DNA from: Ailanthus altissimus
Taxonomy: Eukaryota > Streptophyta > Magnoliopsida > Sapindales > Simaroubaceae
Direction: 5' to 3'
NCBI GenBank assembly: GCA_946807835.1
Contig: OX327697.1
Coordinates: forward strand, 16,192,001-16,256,000
DNA: 64,000 bases
The notes below the pieces were generated by a model that was given only the letters and a program-made list of their open reading frames with translations, searched no databases and was not told the origin of the DNA. Shown here piece after piece: positions 45,398-55,449 of the stretch. A program made the translations under genes and the position numbers. Numbering within the stretch: the stretch's first letter is position 1; every line of letters begins with the position of its first letter.

Positions 45398-48244
45398 ATG
45401 AGACGTTCCAAGAACGTTGATCTAGCATACTTTGATCCTGAAATTGAGAGGACACTAAGAAGATTACGACGAGACCAGAACCAAGTGACTAGCATGGAAG
45501 AGCAAAACCAGAATGTTTGTGCAGAGCCAAGAGCTTTAAGAGACTATGCAGTTCCTTGGGTGAATGGCATACACTCGAGCATTCGCAGGCCAAATATCAA
45601 TGCTAACAATTTTGAAATCAAGCCGGGGACTATTCGAATGCTTAAAGAATCAGTGCAGTTCAGCGGCTTCCCGAATGATGATCCCAACGAGCATATCACA
45701 AATTTCTTGGAAATTTGTGACACATTCAAATACAATGGCGTGTCAGATGATGCCATAAGACTCAGGTTGTTTCCATTCTCCTTAAGGGACAAAGCAAAAA
45801 GTTGGTTAATATCATCACCATCCGGTTCAATAACAACATGGGATGATTTGGCACAAAAGTTCTTAGCCAAGTTCTTCCCACCGGCCAAAACTGCAAAGAT
45901 GCGTAATGATATTACCTCTTTTGTACAACATGAGTCAGAATCATTGTATGAATCATGGGAGAGATTTAAGGATATGCTGAGAAAGTGTCCACATCATGGA
46001 GTTCCCAAATGGTTGTTGGTGCAAACATTTTATAATGGATTGGTGGGACATTTAAGAATGATTGTAGATGCAGCAGCTGGAGGGGCGTTAATGAGCAAGT
46101 CCACGGATGTGGCATATGACTTGTTGGAAGAAATAGCCTTCAACAGCTACCAATGGCCATCAGAAATAGTGAATCCAAGAAAAGTTGCTGGTGTGCATGA
46201 AATTGATGCACTCACTTCCTTGACAGCACAAGTTAGTTTGTTGGCTAAGAAGATGGATACACTTGGAGTCAATGCAGTAAAAAGCCAACCACCAACTTGT
46301 GATTTTTGTGGAGATAATCACCAAAATGGTCTATGCATGGAGACAGCACAATATGTAGGGAGTTACAATCAGCAGCAGCATAATCCCAACTTGAATTTTT
46401 ACAATCCAGGGTGGAGGAATCATCCAAATTTTTCTTGGAATGATAATAACCAAGGGCAATCCTCAAAATCCATGAGTCCACCCAGATTTCAAATGCAGCA
46501 GCAGCAGCAACAATTTCAGCAAGAAAAGAAACCTGGTGTTGAGGAATTGTTAATTCAATACATAAGGCAAACTGACCAACTTTTGCAAAGCCAATCAGCA
46601 TCTCTTCGCACCTTAGAAAACCAAGTTGGTCAATTAGCTTCTGCAATGAACAACCGTCCTCAAGGGTCGTTACCGAGTAACACGGAAGTTAATCCAAAAG
46701 GTGACAAAGAGCAATGCAAATCAATAACGTTGAGAAGCGGTAAAGAATTGCAAAACATTGTGGGAAGACCTAAGTCATCAGCAAATGCAGAAAGTTCTGC
46801 AGATACAGAAAATTCTGCAGATGCAGCAAATGCAGAATATGCAGAAAGTTCTGCAGATGCAGAAAATTCTGCAGATGCAGCAAATGCAGAATATGCAGAA
46901 AATTCTGCAGATGCAGAAAATTCTGCAGATGCAGAAAATGCAGAAAATGCAGAAAATTCTGCAGATGCAGAAAGTGCAGAAAATGCAGAAAATTCTGCAG
47001 ATGCAGAAAGTGCAGAAAATTCTGCAAAGGGGAATGAAAAACAAGAAGATGGTGCAGCAAAAGAAAAGGTTATACAGAAAGAGAAGGTGCAGCCTTATAG
47101 ACCACCACCATTTCCTCAGCGACTACAGAAGCAAAAGAAAGAGAAGCAGTTTACAAAGTTTCTGGAAATTTTTAAGAAACTGCACATTAACATACCATTC
47201 GCAGATGCATTAGAGCAAATGCCTAGCTATGTTAAATTCATGAAGGACATTCTTTCAAGGAAAAAGAAGCTGGACGAGTATGAAACTGTAGCGTTGACAG
47301 AAGAATGCAGTGCAATATTGCAGAAAAAATTGCCTCCAAAGCTCAAGGATCCAGGAAGTTTTACCATTCCTTGCACAATTGGAAACCGGTATTTTGGTAA
47401 AGCTTTATGTGATCTAGGGGCCAGCATAAATTTGATGCCTTTATCTATCTACAACCAGCTAGGATTGGGGGAAGCCAAGCCTACGAATGTCACTTTACAA
47501 CTTGCAGATCGTTCACTCACATATCCTAAAGGTGTGATTGAAGATGTGTTAGTTAAGGTAGATAAATTTATATTCCCAGCTGACTTCATTGTGTTGGATA
47601 TGGAAGAGGATCTTGAAATTCCAATCATTTTGGGAAGACCTTTCTTAGCTACCGGTAGAACCTTGATTGATGTCCAAAAAGGAGAACTTACTATGAGAGT
47701 GCAAGATGAAGAGGTGACGTTTAATGTGTTCAAAGCCATGGAATTTCCCAAGGAAGCAGATGAATGTTACTGCATCAGCATTATTGACAGAGAAATTCAA
47801 AGGATATTCAACAGCCATTATAGCCAAGACTCTCTAGAAAATGCAGTCAAGGGTTACCTTAATCTACAGATTTCCAAGGATTATTCCCATTGTTTCCAAA
47901 TGGACATGGTAATTCCGGATGAAATACAATTACCTCAGAGGCTAAAAGTGATAGAAGCCATTCAACATCAAGGTCATAAAAAGGCATCATGGTACAGATT
48001 GATAACCAAGAAGAGGCAAAGTACTTTCACAAAGAAAACAGCGAAAATAGGCTATTGGAGTTCAATCTTCCAGTCTAAGATTAAAGTCTTTCTGGGAAGG
48101 CTCAAAGCAAAAAGGTCAGAGATGCCACTTCAAGATTTTCTTATGGAGTTGTGGAAGTCGAAGAAAAAGAATGTTAACACCCGAAGACATCGACTTAAGT
48201 TCCATAAGGGAGATGCTTCAGATATGCAGTTTGATCCTCATTGA
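45398..48244 (+). CDS. Gag-protease polyprotein, Athila type, unit 3
   Basis: The third intact copy, 948 residues, with a translation identical to units 1 and 2. Start ATG 45398. The same domain order applies: Gag core, shortened zinc knuckle, NPGWRNHPNFSW signature, repeat linker, DLGAS protease, basic tail. Confidence 0.93.
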   Translation: MRRSKNVDLAYFDPEIERTLRRLRRDQNQVTSMEEQNQNVCAEPRALRDYAVPWVNGIHSSIRRPNINANNFEIKPGTIRMLKESVQFSGFPNDDPNEHITNFLEICDTFKYNGVSDDAIRLRLFPFSLRDKAKSWLISSPSGSITTWDDLAQKFLAKFFPPAKTAKMRNDITSFVQHESESLYESWERFKDMLRKCPHHGVPKWLLVQTFYNGLVGHLRMIVDAAAGGALMSKSTDVAYDLLEEIAFNSYQWPSEIVNPRKVAGVHEIDALTSLTAQVSLLAKKMDTLGVNAVKSQPPTCDFCGDNHQNGLCMETAQYVGSYNQQQHNPNLNFYNPGWRNHPNFSWNDNNQGQSSKSMSPPRFQMQQQQQQFQQEKKPGVEELLIQYIRQTDQLLQSQSASLRTLENQVGQLASAMNNRPQGSLPSNTEVNPKGDKEQCKSITLRSGKELQNIVGRPKSSANAESSADTENSADAANAEYAESSADAENSADAANAEYAENSADAENSADAENAENAENSADAESAENAENSADAESAENSAKGNEKQEDGAAKEKVIQKEKVQPYRPPPFPQRLQKQKKEKQFTKFLEIFKKLHINIPFADALEQMPSYVKFMKDILSRKKKLDEYETVALTEECSAILQKKLPPKLKDPGSFTIPCTIGNRYFGKALCDLGASINLMPLSIYNQLGLGEAKPTNVTLQLADRSLTYPKGVIEDVLVKVDKFIFPADFIVLDMEEDLEIPIILGRPFLATGRTLIDVQKGELTMRVQDEEVTFNVFKAMEFPKEADECYCISIIDREIQRIFNSHYSQDSLENAVKGYLNLQISKDYSHCFQMDMVIPDEIQLPQRLKVIEAIQHQGHKKASWYRLITKKRQSTFTKKTAKIGYWSSIFQSKIKVFLGRLKAKRSEMPLQDFLMELWKSKKKNVNTRRHRLKFHKGDASDMQFDPH

Positions 48245-50161
48245 GTCAAAAAGGATAACGTCTAGCCAGAGACGAAAAATTAGGCGCTGTTTGGGAGGCA
48301 ACCCAAGGTAAATATGTGTTGCATTAGTATTGGCATTTATTATTTTCAGTTTCTAAAAAAAAAAAATAAATAAATAAATAAATAAATTTTTTTTTGCAAG
48401 GAACGAGCGCCGCGGCGCTCAAACTGAGCGCCGCAGCGCCACTTCCAGAGATGCAGCGCCGCAGCGCTGATTCCTAACGCCGCGGCGCTGCAGCGGGGAT
48501 AGCAACAAAAGGGGCATTTGCCCAAATTTTTCCCCCTTTTCTCATGCTCTCTCTCTTGCTAACCCTAGACTCTCTCAACCCTCTCAACCTACCCCAATTC
48601 ACACTCTCAAATCCCACCTTACCCATTAAATTTTCAGCTTAAAAACAACATCAAAACACACTCCAAACATCATTTCACACACTTCATCATCACAAATTCC
48701 ATCAAATTGCATTTTCTACAACAAATTAACAAAGTTCTCCCAATCTCAAATTTCGGTGGATTAAACTCACAAGGTAAACAATCTTGTCTTTAATCTCTTA
48801 TTTTACATTGATTCTTTCTTTATTCTACTTCCATTATGCAATTGTTGGATTAATTTGTGAGTAGTAAAATGAAATCTTTGGGTTTAACCTTGAATTCTTG
48901 CATTGAGATTATGATGGAATTATGTTGAGATTTGTGTTGGAATTATATTGAGATTGTGTTGGATTTGTGTTGAGTTTATGTTGAAATTATGTTGAGATTT
49001 GTGTTGGAATTGTGTTGGCATTGAATTGGAATTATATTGAATTGTGTTGGAATTGTGTTGGCATTGAATTGGAATTATGTTGGCATTATATTGGAATTGT
49101 GTTGGAATTGTGAAAACTTAATTCGTTATTCCATGAGTGTAGAAAGTTTTAGCCAATTTGATTGGAGTGTGGACTTGTGACAATTAAGGAGATTGGTGGA
49201 GGGGCTTTAGTTGGCAAATTAGTGTTCTGAGCAACATGGCTTTGTTAGCGAAGATGAAGATGCAACAGCAACAAATGATGACTAATGCCCGAAATCTATT
49301 TCAGGGAAGTATTTCTATGCTTTTTGTCTTATGTTTCTTTTTGTTTTGCCATGAGGACATGTCGGATAGTAAGTTTGGGGGATAGGGAAACACTTTCCCT
49401 TTTGTTATGCTTTTAGTTGTATTTATTCATTTGTTTTGTTTTTAATTGTCTTTTTAGTTGTTTGTTTTGCATAATTTTTTTTGTTTTGTTTGTTTTCTTT
49501 CATTTTAGTGTTCAGTTGTGGGTTGGTTGAATGATTAGTAGTCAATGATATGAAATAGAAACATGATTTCAAATGCTATGTTCTTTGGGAAACAATGAAT
49601 GTTGTGATTGTTTACTTGGTAATCTAGGACAAGTTCAGCTTCACTTTGTGACCACTTGATATTTCGAGCACATAGTTAGAATTATTTAGTTTTATGCTTA
49701 CTTAGAAGACTTTTATGCACTACAAGAATAAATATGGTCTCAAGAACACGCTAGAACTTGTTGGAGCATCACTCAAGGCGAAATCCTAGGGCATACATAA
49801 TTAGGGATATGATTTTAGGCCATTTTTGGACCGATTGAGCCTTTCAAGCCAACCTATGTATAATTTTGACCGTAGTCACCCCCGTTGAGCCTAATTATCA
49901 TTTTTTCTTGCTAACTATATCATTACCTTAGCCTTTACTTTTATTATCCTTCATAGTACCCATCACGCCATAAGTATAGCACTTCTTTTAAAGAGTTGTG
50001 TGAACTTTTATAAATGAAGGGGTGAATTAAATAAGAGCTTTGGGTTTGGTTATAAATGTTGGTTGTTCAAATATGAAAAGCTTAAGTTTGGGGGTATAGT
50101 GACTTATATGTAAAAAAAAAAATAAAAAAAAAAATAAAAAAAAAATAAATAAAAAAAATAA

Positions 50162-50194
<33 letters not shown>

Positions 50195-50829
50195 AAGAAA
50201 CAAAAAGAAAAATTGAGTTTGCTATACCCCTAGCTTAAATGAAAAGAAAAGAAGAGCAACAAAATAGCTAGGGAATCAAAAGAAATAAGTTTGGGGGAAA
50301 TTGGGTGGAAAACAATGGTTGGGTTTGAGTAACCTCAAGAGGAATGTGTGTTTATGGTGTAAGTTGAGCCAAAATCGATCCATTTTATCATACCCTCACC
50401 CTAGCCATGCATTACAAGCTAACTAAAGTCCTATTTGATCCTTGATTATGTGTGTGTCTACATTAGTGGAGAGTGATGCGAAAAACAAGCATATGGAGTG
50501 TTAAATAAAAGCAAAATTCTCATAGAGACCATTTCATTATCTTATGTGCATAAACTAATCCGAGCGCATGCTACTAATGATTTTAGCTATTCACACACAC
50601 ACCAAGTAGGTCACTTGTGGGTATGAATAAGTGTTGGATTAACATGTTGAACGGTTAAGATGTTTAGAATTTCCTTGAGAATAGTAGTCATGAGAAATTT
50701 TTGAGATAAATTACTAATCGTTTGCCAACCCAATGTTTTATATCTTTTTATTATTTGTTGTCATTTTTTTTGTGTTGTCCGTGTGCTCTCTTACTCGAGG
50801 ACGAGCAAATATTTAAGTTTGGGGGTATT
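48245..50829 (+). other. 3' internal non-coding region, unit 3
   Basis: Contents as in unit 1: GC cassette 48405-48496, minisatellite 48899-49112, 49-codon ORF 49236-49385. The first tract is A12(TAAA)5, as in unit 2. The second tract (about 50112-50195) ends in a long uninterrupted A-run not seen in units 1 and 2. Confidence 0.85.
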
Positions 50830-52219
50830 TGATAAGGCGTAATTGTATAAACTATTTTATCTTCCTAACTTGATATTTGTTCAATTTATCTCAATAATTG
50901 GGCTATTTATGCGTATTAATGTTGTTTTATAGGTTGAAGCATTATCGGAGCAAAAATACCGGAAAACGGACGCAAATCGGAGCATTAGAGATAAAAATAC
51001 GAATGGGGGCACTGTTTGTTACAGTAACACTGTAGCTACAGTACACTGCTACAGTGCACTGTGGCAACAGTGCAGCGCCGCAGCGCTGGATTTCAGCGCC
51101 GCGGCGCCGATTGCAGAAACTGAGCGCCGCAGCGCCAAATCGCAGCGCCGCGGCGCCGGGACCTGGGCAACAAGTTTTGACAGGTTCCTGAAAATCAGGA
51201 AACCCAAAAGTAACTCAAAATGCGCCCTAATTCCGTGCTCTTACCTATTTAATTGCTCAAAACTTACATTTTGGAAGAGGACTCCAGCTGGGACAGCAGC
51301 TGGAAACACAAAGAAACACCTAACTTCTAAGTTTGAAGAAATCAAAGAGGAGGGAAGCAAGCTTCAACAACAAAGGCATTTGACAGGGATGTCTTCTTTT
51401 CTTTGATTCTTTACTTGTTGTAAGATGTTTAGTTTACATGTATTGATGGAATTAGCTTCAAGATTGTGTAGTTTAATGATGAGCTAATTTCGTTCATCTA
51501 GGATTACATCCTTGAACTCATTATGTGATTGATTTTAGTTCTCTCTTTTATGGTATTAATTCAGCTTTTGATATATTCATTGTGCTTGTGCTTAATGCTA
51601 TTTGATTACTTGGCCAGTGGTTAAATTGATCTAGAAATGCTTAAATAAACTTGACAAAGGCATTTAGGTATTTAGTCTTAAGCATATTGATGCATGATCA
51701 TAGTGTAGTACACTTGAGTTTCATATGAGATAGACATATACTCATAAGGCATGTATGGCTCATAAAACTTGTGCTTAATGAATTTTGTTCAATTTATTTA
51801 TCATAGACATATAGATATTTGATTGGATGGAATAGATTCACTTGACCTGCAAAAGAGGCTTGTGATGTGTTGAGTGTTTTGGTCAATATATCAAGTTGAG
51901 AACCAATAAACATCAAAGAGATTCTGCTGAATTTATTTGCATAATGAGGGATAGTTTGTAATCCTAGGATTTCTCATATTGAATATAATTTGTTGGTAAT
52001 TTAGTTTATCACTTAGCATAATTAAGTTGTTCTTTTACTTGAGTAGTTTAATCATCATACATTAAATCATTTTCTGGATAATAGTAGAAAGACACCATTT
52101 CGGTACTTAAACTAGAAAAGATAAATCATTCTCTGTGGGATCGACACTCTACTTATCATATATTACTTGTTGCGACAACGTGCACTTGCGCTAATTTGTG
52201 TTATAGAAATCACACAACA
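50830..52219 (+). mobile_element. LTR 4 of the array
   Basis: 1390 bp, starts TGATAAGGCG and ends CACACAACA. Instead of a PBS it is followed by GGTGG and the interrupted gypsy LTR, which marks the right end of the array. Confidence 0.92.
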
Positions 52220-52224
52220 GGTGG
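52220..52224 (+). repeat. Right target-site duplication of the whole array
   Basis: GGTGG, identical to 30016-30020. Confidence 0.88.
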
Positions 52225-53367
52225 CTCGGCCCTAACTCAATAGTGAGAGAGAGATAAATGTTGGGAAGTCCGAATTCTTGGGTCTTCGGTTTCCAAGGGT
52301 CGAGATTGAGGTTTTGTTGATGGTAAGAGTCTAAGGTTGAACTGAGAGTGAGCTGACACCAAGCTAGGATTAGGTGGACTAAAGAGGCCTGAGGAGTACA
52401 GAATAAAGGAGGTCAGTATGATGTTATGGAGAAAGCTCCTTAAGGTTTACTTGCCCTAGGAAGAGTGTAAAAAATTCTAGAAAGAATGAGGAGAGTTTCA
52501 CTCACTAAAGAGAGAATTCAAAATTTGAATTGTTCAAGTTCTTTTTCTACCTCCCAATTTTGGAGACTTAACTTAAAGTTTAGAGAGTGAGGCTTTTTAT
52601 AGTAGAGGTGAACCTTAGAGGAAGAGGGAGTTAGCTTGAGATTACACCTTAAGAGTGACATGTGGCAGAACATTATTATAGAACCGTCTCTATCATGAGG
52701 GGTATTTTGGAAAACTTGCTTAGTATAGGCAAAAAGATAATTAGAGCTTCTCTGATGCTTGGAGTACTAGGTAGGTGTCTCTTAACAGGTTTCTTTTCTA
52801 AAGTTGTCAGCCTAAGTTGGTGAGACTTGATGAGCACTGAGAGATTGTTTGACTTTGTCCCCCTAAGCTCAGCAGATTGAGTGTTGAGCTGCTTAACTAC
52901 CCCAGACATCTACTGTTTACTGTGTCATTAGAGTTAGTATGAGGCAAAGCCTTATTCTAGCTGATGTAGTGCTCGCTTATTGGGTCTTTAGGCATTCTTT
53001 TATTCAACCTTATCCTTAAGTCAGATAGCTAGGTAATATAGCATTCGGGTGCTTCTCTAGCGGGTACTACTAATGACGTGGCGAGAGCTGAGCTATGTTG
53101 ACGTGTACACTGTTAGTGGGCCCATACTGAGTGGCAAGTGTTCAAGCTCCCATGACGTGTCCTTTGATATTGTTATTGAGTAGCGATACGTATCTTAACA
53201 CATGTCTCACTAGTATGGCTTCATGGGCTGAGTTATAAAGGTCTGTTAGGACCCGAACTCAGTCCCATTAATATAGCTCGTTAGGGATTGGGTTACTCAA
53301 AAAGTCTGAGCCTGAGTGCTAGATTGTGCTTCCTTAAGTTAGACCAAGTGTTATCAATCTTTACCCA
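52225..53367 (-). mobile_element. 5' LTR (main part) of the old Ty3/gypsy element
   Basis: Direct repeat of 22553-23573, with many shared blocks such as CTCTATCATGAGGGGTATTTT, GCTTGGAGTACTAGGTA and AGTTGTCAGCCT. The high end is TTTACCCA at 53367; the LTR at 23573 has a longer end (TTACCTCCCAACA), so a few bases may be lost here. The array sits close to this LTR's low end. No target duplication could be recognised for the old element. Confidence 0.62.
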
Positions 53368-55449
53368 TAATTATGTATTTTTAATTTTTAAAAAAAAATT
53401 TAGACAAATTTGTAATGTATAAAATATAGTAGAACATACAATTCTTTAATCTTTATTAAAAAAAAAAGGTTTAAATAGGATATGTTAGACTATTTTCTTA
53501 TAGAAAAGATTTATATATTGTTTCATTCAAATAATACCTTTTTTTTATAAGTTATAAATGTTTTTTTTTTTACTTATCCAAAATTTTAGTTATATTTTTA
53601 TGTTTTATAAAACGCAACATATAAAATAAAATAAATAATAAAAAAATTTAGACGTGCAACAAAAATTTTAAAATAAATAAATAAAGAATTAGAGTAGTTC
53701 CATCGTGGAACTGCTGTATGTTAGTTTCACGTGTCAATTTAATATAAAATTGTAGGTAATATAAGGATAAAACTCTACTGGGTTGAATTTAAATGGTTTA
53801 GAAGCAGTGAACGTAAGATAAGAGTAGTATGACAAAACTTAGCATCATTTGAACTGAAGGGACTGCCAATTGCCACCAACCAAAATGGTGTCCAGTGGAG
53901 TTGGGCGTTAGAAAATAGAAATAAAAATACGTGTGTGAATACGCGACCATCAAAGGCGTTAATGGTTATGGCGTCGGCCCCCACTTCTGTGGTAATACTT
54001 GAATTCCCTTCTCCTTTGTCATTTGTCAACAACACCCACCTTTCTCACATTCTCGTCCCCATAAACACAGCACCTCATCCTCCAGCATTTCTTCCTTTTT
54101 TAACTCTTCACTCAAAACCTGCCACGTGTACTCTTACCCACGACTCAGACGCCAGTCCACCTTCAGAGTTTTATTTCTTTTCTTTTCTTTTCTTTATGAT
54201 AACCTTATCTTGTCCTCATTGGCCAGTCCCTTCCCACGTACATCCCCCTCATCAAATAACAATATTGCGATCCCAATCTCATTATCAATCGGTTTGGGTC
54301 GGCTCATATCCTCATAATAATATTATAAACCGCCAACTTACACATCCTTTGAATGGTGATCTGATTATTACTATTAAAACAGGTATTTATACATTTGATA
54401 TATATATATATAATATCTTATCATATTTTGTAAAAATTTCAAAAGAAATATATGATATATATAATTGTGATTATTTTAACTTTTAAAACTTGTAAACTTT
54501 TTACTTGATCTTATAACTGAATATCCTCTGGATAGAGGTTGAGGAAGAATTATTTTTAATATTAAAAAATACATAGACATTTTTTTTTAAAAAAATAAGA
54601 GTAATTTAAAAAAAAAAACCCAATGTAGTAATTTTATTTTCCTTGTTTCTAAATTTGATGAAAATATGATAATGACGTATGCAATGAGACGGGTAAACCG
54701 GGAATATCCGGATCTACATGGATCCAAGACAGAACTGAATAAAGTAAACTCTTTCTTTCACTGCGAATCCGAACAATGCCACAATGGTGGTGGTAATAAT
54801 ATCGAAACAAAATTGCATATGGTTAAATATTAATGTAAATAAAAGGAAAACAAAAAAGAAGGGAAACAGTGTGAGGCTGTAAGGAGTCTGGAAGAGTGAA
54901 GAGTTTGTTAGGTAAGGAGTAAGGGTGGTCATATTAGTGGCCGCTGTTAGTTTACATTTCGTAGTGTGTGTGATGTTGAATACTTTTCAGAACTTTTTGG
55001 TTTAATTAAGTTTCAACTCTGTAGTCAGTGGTTCTTTTGCCAGCAATATTGAGCAATAATAGGTAGGCTTCTTGGTCTTGCTTTTATCATTATCTTTAAT
55101 TTTATTATATATTCTCCATTCTATCTGCTATAATAATTTGGTCTGTATTTGTTATAGCAAATACTTACTAGCAGTAAGTCGGGCTTATCTCTTTTGCTGC
55201 TGTTAAGGATTTGGGGTTTTGCATTATTTGATGTTAATGCTGTTTTCAGTATTTCTTTGTATGCTTTGCTTACTCTGATTCTGGTTCAATTACAGAGAGT
55301 TCAAAGGTAGTCTCTAGTTGCTTGGTTGGTCATTATTGGTTCTAATCGGATAAGCTTGTTTATATTGTACAAAAAGTGAGACTTGCAATTCAATTGGTTT
55401 GAATTAAGTTTGGACAAGGTTAAGTGAGTAGAATTTCCAAGTTTGAGCT
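53368..55449 (+). promoter_or_regulatory. Unique upstream region of PSY with two G-boxes
   Basis: This is the region between the old LTR and the PSY start. CACGTG occurs at 53728-53733 and at 54123-54128 (the latter in CCACGTGTAC, also an ABRE-like context). G-boxes bound by PIF-type and HY5-type factors control PSY in Arabidopsis; a role here is inference. An ATCTA element lies near 54711. A leader intron is possible between about 55067 (AATAG|GTAGGC) and 55296 (TTACAG|AGAG). The open frames at 53775-54035 and 53935-54486 overlap on opposite strands and resemble no protein I know. Confidence 0.45.

Larger units (their letters stand above)
30021..52219 (+). mobile_element. Tandem array of three Athila-type gag-protease retroelements sharing four LTRs
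   Basis: Order: LTR (30021-31410), body, LTR (36957-38346), body, LTR (43894-45283), body, LTR (50830-52219). The LTR-to-LTR periods are 6936, 6937 and 6936 bases. All four LTRs are 1390 bp with TG...CA ends. The three encoded proteins are identical in translation. The only differences I noticed between units are in two A-rich simple-sequence tracts. One GGTGG duplication flanks the entire 22,199-bp block and none lies between units. A single element therefore inserted and was then expanded, most simply by unequal LTR-LTR recombination; insertion of a preformed concatemer is the alternative. Pol (RT, RNase H, integrase) is missing from every unit, so the element is non-autonomous. Confidence 0.92.

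Noticed and set aside
30021..52219. Array as a centromeric or satellite repeat
   Set aside because: The 6.9-kb period has LTRs, PBS, gag-pro, polypurine tract and a target duplication, so it is a retroelement concatemer with three units only.
30021..52219. Array as a pure assembly duplication
   Set aside because: Units differ in two simple-sequence tracts and the outer junctions carry a matching GGTGG. Not fully excluded without reads, so listed as the main refutation test.
53935..54486. 183-codon open frame upstream of PSY
   Set aside because: Low-complexity Pro/Ser/His content, overlaps an opposite-strand frame, contains an (AT)n tract, and has no recognisable domain.
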